Part shown: one piece after another, positions 5,457-15,600 of the stretch
How positions within the stretch are numbered: the stretch's first letter is position 1
How the letters are laid out: each line of letters opens with the position of its first letter
NCBI GenBank assembly: GCA_026396375.1
Contig: JAPLWW010000001.1
Coordinates: 1 to 17,720, forward strand
Direction of reading: 5' to 3'
Length of the DNA stretch: 17,720 nt
From: Microcaldota archaeon
GTDB lineage: Archaea; Micrarchaeota; Micrarchaeia; Anstonellales; J096
The notes under the pieces: model-generated
Database searches by the model: none
What the model was told of the DNA's origin: nothing
The model's input: the letters and a program-made list of their open reading frames with translations, nothing else
Made by a program: the position numbers and the translations under genes

Positions 5457-8400
5457 CTAAAGCTCTGACCCTTTCTTCAGCTTCCTGAATATCGACTTTT
5501 CCTTTTTCATGCCAAATTTAGAAATGATCGCATCCTTGTAGTTTAATAATATTATGACAAGGCTTCCCAAAACAAGGACCGCTATGGCCAGTATCTTGGT
5601 GTCCCCTTCCCCCTTCTGCTTCAGCACGCTATCCAATGAGGAGATTATGCTCTTTGATTCCTGTATCGCGCTTCCGTAATTGCGCAGCTGGATGTCATTT
5701 CCCGCATTGCCTATCTCCTTGCTTATCCTGTCTATCGTTTCTTGGTCAAGGTTTCCCCTGCTCTGCTCGAACAGGAGCTTTGCTGACGAAAGCTCGCTGT
5801 ATGCGATGTCGCTGAAGCCAGATATTTCATTGCTTATCTGGCTGGCCATCTTTTCAGTCTCGTTCCTGTAGTAGTTTATCTGCTTCTCGCTGAACCCCTT
5901 CTTCATCTTGTCCAATTGGCTTCTCAATGATGCAGGGGTTATCGGAAGGTATGAGTCTGTCTTGCTCTGCTTTGCGTCGTTGTATATCTTCTCATAATCT
6001 GAAATGCTTGATTCCAATGACGCGACATAGGATTTGAACTCCTGGGTCAATGCCTCAATGTCGCTGCTTTTGTTCTCTATCTTTTTTCCTATTTTGTCGC
6101 TTATCTGGTTTAGATAGAATGATGCCAAGACCGCATAGCTCAGGTTTCCCTCGGATGCCTTTGCCTTCCTGTAGTTTTCCTTGAATTTTGACATCGCATC
6201 GGCTATTCCGGAATCGTCAAAGCCGTTGTCATTGTACAGCTTCTCCAGCTTGGTGTAATTTGAGAATGCCGAAGCGAGCCACTTGTCAGTCTCCTTTCCT
6301 GTCCACGAGCCGTCATAGCTTTTCAATGCGTCTATCTTCCCACCAAGATCCTTACCATCCAGCGAGCTCTGCAGCTCGATGATGCTGTCCTTCCTTGCAA
6401 GGTAGCTTTCAACGAGGTCGGAGTCAAAGTCCAATGAGCTTGAGGTCTTCAACGCGCCGTTTATCATGTCCATCTCATTCTTCATGCCGGATGCGAGCTT
6501 TCCGTAGGTGCTGTTCTTGCTTGCCTCGTCGCTCTGCCTCTTGTCTATGCTGTCCTTGAGGATCATGAGCTTTGAAAGGGCAGTCGAATTGTCTATGTTG
6601 ATAAGGTTGCTTATGCTGTCAAGCGCGCTTTTCTCGCTTGAGTTCATCTCAGTATTGTTCAGCTCGCCTATGATTTCAACCAGCCTCCTTGAAACAGAGT
6701 CCTTGGGATAGTCGCATTGCAGTTCCAGGTATCCGTCCTGGCTTGCAATTGCCTTCTTCAGTACAATCGAGCTGCCATCATCAGAATATTCAAATGATGA
6801 GCTCTTTACCAGGCATTCGTTGTCCTTCCTTATGCTTATCTCGTTAAGGGAAACCTTGGGCGCTATGCTGATCTTCCTCATTATCCTGGTCGAGCTTGAG
6901 TTGCTTGACACATCCTGCTTCTCCGACAGGGAGTATGCGTTTTCAACCGTCCTTGTAGCCTCAAGCTCATAGGTTCCCTTCTCAAGGCTCCTTGCCACCT
7001 TGCTTCCAGAATATGTTTTTCCGTCCATCCTTATCTCGTCATATCCCTGGTTCATGTAAAACCCGCTTATAGGAATCCCTATCTCTATCATCCAATTTTC
7101 TATTATTGTTGCCCTTTCATTGTATCCCCTGGACTGGCTTTTCTCCAGGCTTCCTTTTGCGAAAATCCCCTTTTTTCCGAATTCAATGGTCTTTGTCTCC
7201 AATGGGCCGATCCTGCTGACCCTCAGGGTTATCGTCTTTCCTGATTTTGTCGAGCTCACTCCCTGGATATCCGAGGGATCAAGGTCTATTATGGGCTCAA
7301 ACGAAACCTTAATGTCAGTTCCCTCAATGTTCATTGGATTCTCAATCTCTATCATCCCTGCCAGATATGATTCCTCATTTATCTCCGGAGTTGGCACTGA
7401 ATACTCTATCTTTGGGACAAGCGATGACAGGACATATTCCTTGGCCTTTTGGACCAACTCCTTTTCTGCCGTTGTGTAAACAGACCTTAGGGCATTCAGC
7501 TTCCCCAGGCCGTTAATATAGTCTATTTTTCCGTTGAAAACAACGCCCTGTTCAGCTGCCTCGACATCTGACCTTATGCTTGAGAAATATTCCACGTCGC
7601 TGTCCAAATATCTGAAGATGTTGGCCCTTCTCGGCCCCAGATCCGAGTATGTTTTTTCAGCCTTCTTCTCTATGCTGTCCCTTATGCCTTTCATCTGCTC
7701 GATCGCCAATCTCATGTTGTTGCTGCTCCTGCAGATGTTGAAAAGGTCCTGTTCCGAGGAAACGTCTATCCCGTCTTCGTTTGCTTTATCTATCATCTCC
7801 TGCGTCTTGGAAACCTCCAATGAGAACTGCGCGCTGTCGTTTGAATTTGCAGGAGGGTTCGCTATCCCCAGCATGTAGATGTAGGCTTCCCTGTATTTCT
7901 CAAATTTCGTTCCCAATGTCGGCTGGATGTCCCCCTGGGATATATTATCATATGCAGAGGAAACGTTGAATCCCTCCTTTGCCTTGGAATCTGCCATCTC
8001 CTTTGCCTTGCCTCTAATATAATATGTTGTCTGGTTTGCATATTCCAATGTCATGTTGACTGTTGCAGTGGTGTCAATTATCCTTTTGTTCAGCGCAGCA
8101 TATCCGTCGTAAACTGTCGATCCCCAGTTCTCCTTTTCCCCTTTTCTGATTCCCTCAAGGTATGTGATTTCTTCATCTATCCCAATATTCTCGTCATTGA
8201 ATTTCTGGTATGAGCTTCTTATGTCCTCGATGCTTGAATAGACAACACCGTTTGGGATGTAGATCTCGGTTATCTTATCGATATCCTGTTTGCCCATTTC
8301 CTCTATCCTTTTTTTCAGGATGGCATTGTTCCTTGCAGCTTCAAGATCCTCTTCGCCGACAACGCTGTTGAAAAGCTCCAAAGTTTCATTGCACTGATTT

Positions 8401-9518
8401 CTCCTTTCATTGTTTTCGTTGACAAATATCCAAATATAATTTATCCCGCCTATTGCGCTTGAAACGTTCGGAGGGTCCAAATAGATGTCCCTTGAAAGCC
8501 GGTAATCCTTTTTCATTGCAAGCGCGTATGAGGAGGTTGTGTTCATCTCTATCCTCTCTACCTCTTTCTGCGTCTGCCTGCAGAACTGGGAGCCAACCCC
8601 AGTATAGTTTTCGTTGCAAAGGCCCATGAATTCCAATCTAGTGTATATGTCATTCAGCTCGGATGCGTTGCCGTTGGCATTGCCTGCGGAATACCTGTAC
8701 AAGGATACCAAGTCATCAAGGGTTTTCCTGTAGTCCTTCTCATAGTCATAGCAGGAGGCCTGGGATTCCCCATAGGATACAGACCTGTTTTCAATATAGA
8801 TAGTGACATATGCAAGCGCCCCCCATTGGTTTGATAGCGCCAGCATGTCAATCCCCCTGTTAACCGGCCTGTTGAAATAATGCTCTGCATTGAAATAATC
8901 AACTATCTTTCCAAATGCAACCAGGTCATTGGGGCTCAGGCTTGCCTTTGCATCTGAAACATCCCCTATCCTGTAATGGGTCTCTGTGTCGTTGTCTACC
9001 TCAACACTGTATTTTTCACCCTCTATCCCGATGACTTTCGCGGAATCAGGGTTGCTGTACAGGAAATAGGCGTCCTGCTCCTTGTTTTTCCCGTCAAGAA
9101 GCCATTTTCTGATGTCTCCCAAAATGAACGTTCCTGTATCCATGTTGTTGCCTTTGTCAAAGCTGAAGAATGTCCCGCATTCTGCCCTTGCTATTATAGT
9201 GTCCCCAAGGTCGTTTTCATAGCTGTTTGCAAGCCCCAAAGCTTCGTTGTCCATGCTGCTTTTGTTCAGCTCATTCTCCAAAAGCTCCTTTATGGTTACA
9301 TCTGTATAGTCTGGATTGAGCGCGGTTTTCCCTAAAAAGCTGAAATCATATGAGCTCCAGGAGCTCTGGTTCCATGGCTTTGCCAGGTTATCATTAAGGG
9401 AGCTGAATGAAAAGGAGATTCCCATTGCGATGACAATGGCAAGCATATACTTGGCATTCATGAGCCTCTTTCCGCTTTTTGCATTATAAATCTTTGCCTT
9501 TTGACCATATTTTGACAT
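5457..9518 (-). CDS. Large membrane-anchored coiled-coil surface protein, 1353 aa
   Basis: I do not recognise this family. The N-terminus is basic and then hydrophobic (MNAKYMLAIVIAMGISFSF, about residues 20-38), acting as a signal or anchor. A second membrane segment near the C-terminus (about 1305-1326, ILAIAVLVLGSLVIILL) is followed by a positively charged tail of about 27 residues. That places roughly 1260 residues outside the cell with the tail inside. The first 700 residues are polar, rich in Asn, Ser and Tyr, with scattered Cys and many sequons. About residues 705-800 look like an Ig/CARDB-type beta domain (SYLAGMIEIENPMNIEGTDI, then ITLRVSRIGPLETKTIEF). Another beta-rich part with a YELEAT segment follows. 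From about 960 to 1300 the sequence is helical with heptad-like Leu/Ile spacing, so a coiled-coil stalk is likely. The ATG at 9518 is the only good start before the hydrophobic stretch, although Met20 is possible. The gene is divergent from the giant adhesin-like gene. Confidence 0.85.
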   Translation of the reverse strand: MSKYGQKAKIYNAKSGKRLMNAKYMLAIVIAMGISFSFSSLNDNLAKPWNQSSWSSYDFSFLGKTALNPDYTDVTIKELLENELNKSSMDNEALGLANSYENDLGDTIIARAECGTFFSFDKGNNMDTGTFILGDIRKWLLDGKNKEQDAYFLYSNPDSAKVIGIEGEKYSVEVDNDTETHYRIGDVSDAKASLSPNDLVAFGKIVDYFNAEHYFNRPVNRGIDMLALSNQWGALAYVTIYIENRSVSYGESQASCYDYEKDYRKTLDDLVSLYRYSAGNANGNASELNDIYTRLEFMGLCNENYTGVGSQFCRQTQKEVERIEMNTTSSYALAMKKDYRLSRDIYLDPPNVSSAIGGINYIWIFVNENNERRNQCNETLELFNSVVGEEDLEAARNNAILKKRIEEMGKQDIDKITEIYIPNGVVYSSIEDIRSSYQKFNDENIGIDEEITYLEGIRKGEKENWGSTVYDGYAALNKRIIDTTATVNMTLEYANQTTYYIRGKAKEMADSKAKEGFNVSSAYDNISQGDIQPTLGTKFEKYREAYIYMLGIANPPANSNDSAQFSLEVSKTQEMIDKANEDGIDVSSEQDLFNICRSSNNMRLAIEQMKGIRDSIEKKAEKTYSDLGPRRANIFRYLDSDVEYFSSIRSDVEAAEQGVVFNGKIDYINGLGKLNALRSVYTTAEKELVQKAKEYVLSSLVPKIEYSVPTPEINEESYLAGMIEIENPMNIEGTDIKVSFEPIIDLDPSDIQGVSSTKSGKTITLRVSRIGPLETKTIEFGKKGIFAKGSLEKSQSRGYNERATIIENWMIEIGIPISGFYMNQGYDEIRMDGKTYSGSKVARSLEKGTYELEATRTVENAYSLSEKQDVSSNSSSTRIMRKISIAPKVSLNEISIRKDNECLVKSSSFEYSDDGSSIVLKKAIASQDGYLELQCDYPKDSVSRRLVEIIGELNNTEMNSSEKSALDSISNLINIDNSTALSKLMILKDSIDKRQSDEASKNSTYGKLASGMKNEMDMINGALKTSSSLDFDSDLVESYLARKDSIIELQSSLDGKDLGGKIDALKSYDGSWTGKETDKWLASAFSNYTKLEKLYNDNGFDDSGIADAMSKFKENYRKAKASEGNLSYAVLASFYLNQISDKIGKKIENKSSDIEALTQEFKSYVASLESSISDYEKIYNDAKQSKTDSYLPITPASLRSQLDKMKKGFSEKQINYYRNETEKMASQISNEISGFSDIAYSELSSAKLLFEQSRGNLDQETIDRISKEIGNAGNDIQLRNYGSAIQESKSIISSLDSVLKQKGEGDTKILAIAVLVLGSLVIILLNYKDAIISKFGMKKEKSIFRKLKKGSEL

Positions 9519-9548
9519 TTTTAATCATTATTTTCATAGGAGGAGCTT

Positions 9549-9568
9549 ATTTTGTTGTATTTTGTTGT
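9549..9568. repeat. Tandem 10-bp repeat in the divergent promoter region
   Basis: ATTTTGTTGT occurs twice head to tail without mismatch, a spacing of one helical turn. It lies 31-50 nt upstream of the 1353-aa gene start, where a basal transcription factor or repressor could bind. Confidence 0.6.
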
Positions 9569-9597
9569 TTTTAATGTTTCTCTTTAAAAAAGCAACC

Positions 9598-9605
9598 TTT
9601 ATATA
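9598..9605 (+). promoter_or_regulatory. TATA box of the giant surface protein gene
   Basis: TTTATATA is a consensus archaeal TATA box in the divergent intergenic region. Transcription would begin near 9628, giving a leader of about 45 nt before the GTG at 9673. Confidence 0.6.
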
Positions 9606-9608
9606 TTC

Positions 9609-9622
9609 TTTTATGCATAAAA
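9609..9622. promoter_or_regulatory. Perfect 14-bp palindrome, possible operator
   Basis: TTTTATGCATAAAA lies just downstream of the TATA box, between it and the predicted transcription start. A dimeric regulator bound here would block polymerase loading. No regulator gene is visible in the window. Confidence 0.4.
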
Positions 9623-9661
9623 TAGATAGGGAATTGGGAGTAAATACAAAGGTGTCTGGTA

Positions 9662-9665
9662 GAGG
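9662..9665 (+). promoter_or_regulatory. Ribosome binding site supporting the GTG start
   Basis: GAGG sits 7 nt before the GTG at 9673. An in-frame TAG directly precedes that GTG, so no earlier start is possible in this frame. Confidence 0.45.
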
Positions 9666-9672
9666 CGATTAG

Positions 9673-12600
9673 GTGGAGTACACATTCATTAAGAAGGTCG
9701 TGATGTTCAATGTAGCGCTCGTAGCCTTTGTGCTGCTTGCGGCCAACACCGACACTTCTGTCGTTTCCCATGTTGTTGACTCGGCAAGCAGCGCAGTTGT
9801 CTCCTCTTCCGACAGCGGAACAGCCTCGGTTGAGTCTTCGTCACAGCCTGCCGTCAGCGGAAAGGGCAAATCATCTCCTCCCAGTTCAAGCCCTACGATA
9901 TCAAGCACCAAGACCAAAACCCGGCCTTCTTCAGGCTCATCTTCAGGAAACGACTCTGAGATGGAGATTTTGGCCAAGAAGGACAAGACACCCCCTTCCA
10001 TAGGCGCTGTTGATATCCCTGAGACAAGGGAAGGCCCATCCTCGCTGGAAATATCCGCAATAGTCACAGACCAAAGCCCGATAAGCAGGGTATGGGCAAG
10101 CATAAACGGAACAGCCTATGACATGAACAAGGTCAATGCAGGCACTGAAAAAACAGAGGATGTAATGCCTTCCATAAAACTCAGCAGCTCCAAAAACAAG
10201 GAGATCGGCAACATCTGCGACCAGATCAACTCAACATACATCGCTGTGGAAAATCCGGATAAGGAGATTGTCCTTAGGACAAACGGCCTGGGAGGATCAG
10301 GAACAATAAATTTAGTTTATCTTCATGTAATCTATTCTTCAGAAAAGGATGATGGCACAGAAGGATCAGTATATTGGGCAGTGCCGGATTCAGAGCAGGG
10401 GCAGGCGCACGCATTTACAGCAGGCGCCGAACCGCAGGAGGCATCATTTGACGTAACTTCCGAAAGAGCTTGGGATGCATCCGATTTCGATCCTGCGGAG
10501 ATGCATCTGCAGGGTGCAGAAGGGTTGAGGATACACGATGCATGGTTTGAGGTGACCTACACCTCTGAAAGCGCAAGATATGCCCTGAACGTTCCAGGCC
10601 TTGGCGCCGGAACCTATAATTACACCATCTATTCCAACGACAGCTTTGGGAATACCGCCAGCCTTGGAGGAGAAGCAACCGTGCTTCCGGAGCTTGTTGC
10701 CATGAACATATCGGTTATTGATTCTGGAAGCGCAGAACAGCCTGCGGTCATACAGGTATTGGATTCCAACAACAATGTCGAGATAAACGGGACAACCACA
10801 GATCTGTCAGACATGAATTCCCTTGAGGCAGGCACCAAGACAATCATTATAGAGCCGATAAACAATACGATCCAAAGCATAGAGATCTACGATGCCAACA
10901 TCTCCGCGGAAGTCGACAGTTTCATAAAGATAGACAACCCTGAGGACAGCCAGGGGCATGCAAGCCTCTATGCGATAGATCCCACTGCCCTGAATTTCAC
11001 AAGCGCGAATGTCACAGTTTCCGCATCCGGGACCGAGTTGTGGAAATGCAAGGACTGGGACTTTGATGCGCAGAGCTGCAATGGGGAATGGGTCTTCTTA
11101 GCGAACATAGTGCCAGGGGAGATGTACACATTTACGCTTACCCCGGAAGATCCGGGATTCAAGGAGGATTTCAGCGGAAACTACACAGCCAGCGGGTACG
11201 CGGCATGGAAATCAACCAATGCTGTTGCAAAGCCCCCTTCGTCAGGGCCAAATGTGACAAATGAGGCGGTTTTGGCATCGGCGGAATACACCAACATCAG
11301 CGCATCAGACACCTCATGGGCCTTGGCATCAGGCACAGGCTACAGGGCATTCAGGTTTGAGTTCAACATCACCCAGCCGGCATCCACCATAAACAACATA
11401 TCATACCGATGGACAGGATACAGCACGGGCTCGGGGTCACAGCCGGTGAACATGTACCTCTGGAACTATACAGGAAGCTCCTGGTTTAATGCAGTAAACA
11501 ACAGCCAGACTACAGGGGACTATAACCTGACATATACGCTGGCCTCGGGAATCTCAAACTTCATAAACTCGAGCGGCAAGCTGACATTCATAGTGGAGAC
11601 AGCATCCCCAGGATCAACATACATCCTTTACACGAATTACGTTTCAATCAACATATCAGACGCGACTCCTCCAGCATCAGTGACAGGATTGGCCAACGCA
11701 TCGGCGACCAAAACCTCAATCTACTGGACATGGACAAACCCGGCTGATTCCGACTTCAATTCCTCAATCGTCTACATTGACGGAGTCAACTTGGCAAACA
11801 CCTCAAGCGCATTCTACAACGCGACAGGATTCACCGTGAATACCAGCCACATGATAACCATCTATACAAAAGACAATTTCGGCAACATCAACAATACAAA
11901 CGTTTCAAGCACAGCCTCAACGATGGCAAACATCCTGCCGACGCAAACCACCCCCATCCTCAATTCAACTTTGGGGACAAACACAACCTCGGAAAATCTG
12001 ACATGCTATAACCAGTCCACTGCCGATGCAAATGGGGAGGACTCGGTGAAGAACATTTTCAATTGGTATAAGGGAGGAGCTTCAATAATGGTTTTGAACA
12101 TGCCATTCGAGGGGGGAAGCAACTCAACTTTCACTAAGAATTATGCACAGAGAAACAATGGAAGTGTTTATGGGGCTGCATGGGTAATGAACGGAGGATA
12201 TGATGGAAAAGGGGCGTATAATTTTACAGTAGAAGGACAAAATATAACCCTTGGAGATTTTCCTGAGATTGAGGGTGCAAGAGAACTCAGCGGAATGATG
12301 TGGTTTAAAACAAATGATTTGACAAGAGACAATCTTTTAATGTTTAAAGGACTCTTTACTGTAAATTCCGGTCCTTTCATGGTTTGGAGAGATGACTATG
12401 CCGGAGTAAGCGGAAGATTGGATACATGCTCAATTGAGCTGAGCAATGGAACCAACACCACTAGATTTGAAGGAAGCTCAGGACTTTGCAATACCACAGG
12501 ATGGACCCATCTTGCATGGACATTTAATGGAAGTGCTGAGAGAGAGCTAAGGGTTTATGTAAATGGGGTTGAAGATACAACCCCTCTTGTTACTGACCAA

Positions 12601-15600
12601 AACATAACTTTCCTGATGGCCAATTCCTATGACCTTATTTTGGGAAGGTCTCATTCAGCACTTACTAACGGGTTGGTTGGATTAATGGATGACGTAAGAA
12701 TTTACAATTCAACTCTTTCCCCTGAACAGATTAAAGCAATATACAACAACAGGAGTGATTTAATCGTTTCTCAGGAATTAGCAGAAGGGCAAAACTGGTC
12801 ATGCGCAATTACCCCTAACGACGGGACAGGAGACGGCAGCACTTTGGCAAGCAACAGCCTAACCATAAAACCATTCGGATCATTGAATGTTTCGCTGTTA
12901 ACCCCAACACCTGGAGCAACGACAAACGTGACCCAGAACCAGACATTCTGGGTAAATGCGACAGTTACATGCAATGGGGGGGCAGGGGCATTGTGCGGAA
13001 ACATAACGGCATACGCAAGATACAATATAACAACAGACAGCCCTCCTGCCGATTGGTGGAACTCTTCCTGGCGAAAAAGAAACCAGATAAACATCTCAAG
13101 CGCAGTCGCAACCACACTCACGAATTTCCCGATCTACCTCAATGTCTCCAAGGCCGCATCCATGCAGGCAGACTTTGACGATCTGAGGTTCGTCAACGGC
13201 TCCTGCAGTTCAGGCAATACCCTGCTATTGGACTATGAGATAGAGAACTACACCGGTTCAAATGCAAACGTTTGGGTAAGGATCCCGAGCCTGCCGTCCA
13301 CGGGAGCAAAAATATGCATGTATTACGATAATTCGGCAGCAGGCTCCGGACAGAACAGGACAGGCGTCTGGGATGCCAATTATGTGGGCGTCTGGCACCT
13401 AAATGAAAATGTGACTGATGAGGCAACTACTGGAATCCACAACGACTCCACTTCCAACGGCAACAACGGCAAACAGAGCGGAAACGCGCAAGGAGCCGGC
13501 AAAGTTGCCAGCGGCCAAGCGTTTGACGGAATCAATGACTATATCAACGCCTCGACTTCGCCAGGATCAGCTGTCAATTTAACAATCGAATACTGGATGA
13601 AACCCAATGTCAACAATACATATATGCGAGCCGTGGGCAAAGAGATTAATGGTACTCAAGGCTGGAGCTTTTTGATCCGTCCATCTGGAGACGCCGGATT
13701 CGATAGGGCAATAATCTTCAGAATCGGAAGCGACGCCAATTATGGCGCCTGGGGCAATGAGGTTTCAGCCCAATATCTATACAACGCCAACCAGTGGGTG
13801 CATATTGCCGGAACTTTCGCTTACAATGGCGCAAATGGCGGAACAGGAACGCTTTATGTGAACGGAACTTCAGTGGCATCCAAATCAAATACCGACGGCC
13901 GCGGAGTGGCAAACACAAATGCACCATTCTTGATAGGCTTGGATTACTCCACGTACCCTAGCACTGAAGACTTCAATGGCATAATAGATGAAGTCAGAAT
14001 CTCGAATATCGCAAGAAGCGCAGACTGGATCAACCAATCCTACAGGATGGTCGCAAATCAAAACTCCTATGTTGCAACCAATGGCGAAGAAGCCTTGCCA
14101 ACAATCGAATCAATGACAGCGATAAACACGACAGCAGGGGCAACGCCCCTTCGTTCCCTGTCATCTCAGCCCCAGTCATGTACATTGAACCAGGGGCAGT
14201 CGTGCCAGCTCAACTGGAGCGTCAATGCGACAGGGGCAATGAATTCCCAATACAAGATAAACGTCAATTTCTCAAGCAGCTACAGCGAAATATCCGCGAA
14301 CCAGACTGCAAACGCGACAATAAATATCCTCTCGGATTCAACCCCTCCGGCATCAGTAACATCATTGGCCAACATATCAGCAACATTCACATCAATCTAC
14401 TGGACCTGGACAAACCCGGGAGATGCGGATTTCAGCACCAACATAATCTATATTGACGGGGTCAACCTGGCAAACACCTCAAGCGCATTCTACAACGCGA
14501 CAGGATTCACCCAGAACACCAGCCACATGATCACAGTCTACACAAAAGACAATAACGGTAATATCAACAGCACAAATGTAAGCAACACAGGAAGGACATT
14601 GCTTGCGGGAACGTTAGGAGTTTCTCTGATAACTCCTGCTTCAGGGCAAACGACAAACGTGACCCAGAACCAGACATTCTGGGTCAATGCGACAGTAACT
14701 TGCAATGGAGGGGCAGGGGCATTGTGCGGAAACATAACGGCATACGCAAGATACAACGCAACAGTTGACACCCAAACCCTTTGGACGCCGGCGCAAATCG
14801 CCACCACGCTGTGGCTTGACGCCAATGACTCCTCAACAATCACCAATGACAGCTCAAGGAACATCTCCAATTGGAGGGACAAGAGCAGCGGATTCAATTT
14901 CACCCAGTCAAATGCGACATACAAGCCCAAGTACAACGCAACCGCATTCAATGGAATGCCGGCAGTGGTCTACGACGGAATTGATGATGAGCTCGACGCA
15001 ACCATCGCAGGCACTTCGGCAAACAACTGGACCGCTTTTGCCGTAATCGACCAATTGCCAAACTCAAAGTCATTCCAATACGTATTGATTTCGGGCGCAG
15101 GAACCATATTAAGCAGAAAAGGCGGTGGCGGAATTTCATTTAAAGATAACTATGGCACGTACTATAGCGAATCTACCCCATATGTTACAGGGAAACAGAT
15201 AATAGGGTGGCAATTGGCAACCAACGGCAATTTCTACAGAAACGGGACTTCGGTATATTCCACCCCATGGAATTACACAGCATTAAGCTTAAACGGAACT
15301 GCACAAATCAGCGCTTCTGCCCAAGGACAGCTCAACATGAGCATTGTAGAGCTGCTAGTATTGCCCACCAAGATATCCGATGAAGACAGGCAAAAGATAG
15401 AAGGGTACCTTGCATGGAAGTGGGGGCTTGAGGGAAACCTGCCAGCGGACCATCCCTACAAATCAGCGGCGCCAACAATCATGGTCGAATCAGTGACTGC
15501 AATAAACACGACAGCAGGTGCAACGCCCCTTCGCTCCCTGTCATCCCAGCCGCAGTCCTGCGCACTGAACCAGGGGCAGTCATGCCAGCTCAACTGGAGC

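Noticed and set aside
7120..7479. Plus-strand open frames opposite the 1353-aa gene (also 7534-7878 and 8976-9335)
   Set aside because: No start signals, no recognisable domains, and all lie fully within a long minus-strand gene with coherent domain structure.
9669..10103. A 144-codon open frame on the minus strand under the start of the giant gene
   Set aside because: It mirrors the Ser/Thr/Pro-rich linker of the plus-strand gene, has no promoter or ribosome binding site, and its low-complexity product is what antisense of Ser/Thr codons gives.
12100..12780. A frameshift or separate gene where composition changes in the giant gene
   Set aside because: The frame is continuous with no stop through the region, and the domain reads cleanly into Ig-like sequence at both ends.
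14538..14951. Minus-strand open frames under the repeats (also at 12771-13121)
   Set aside because: They are similar to each other only because they lie opposite the duplicated host-domain DNA. The plus strand is clearly the coding strand.
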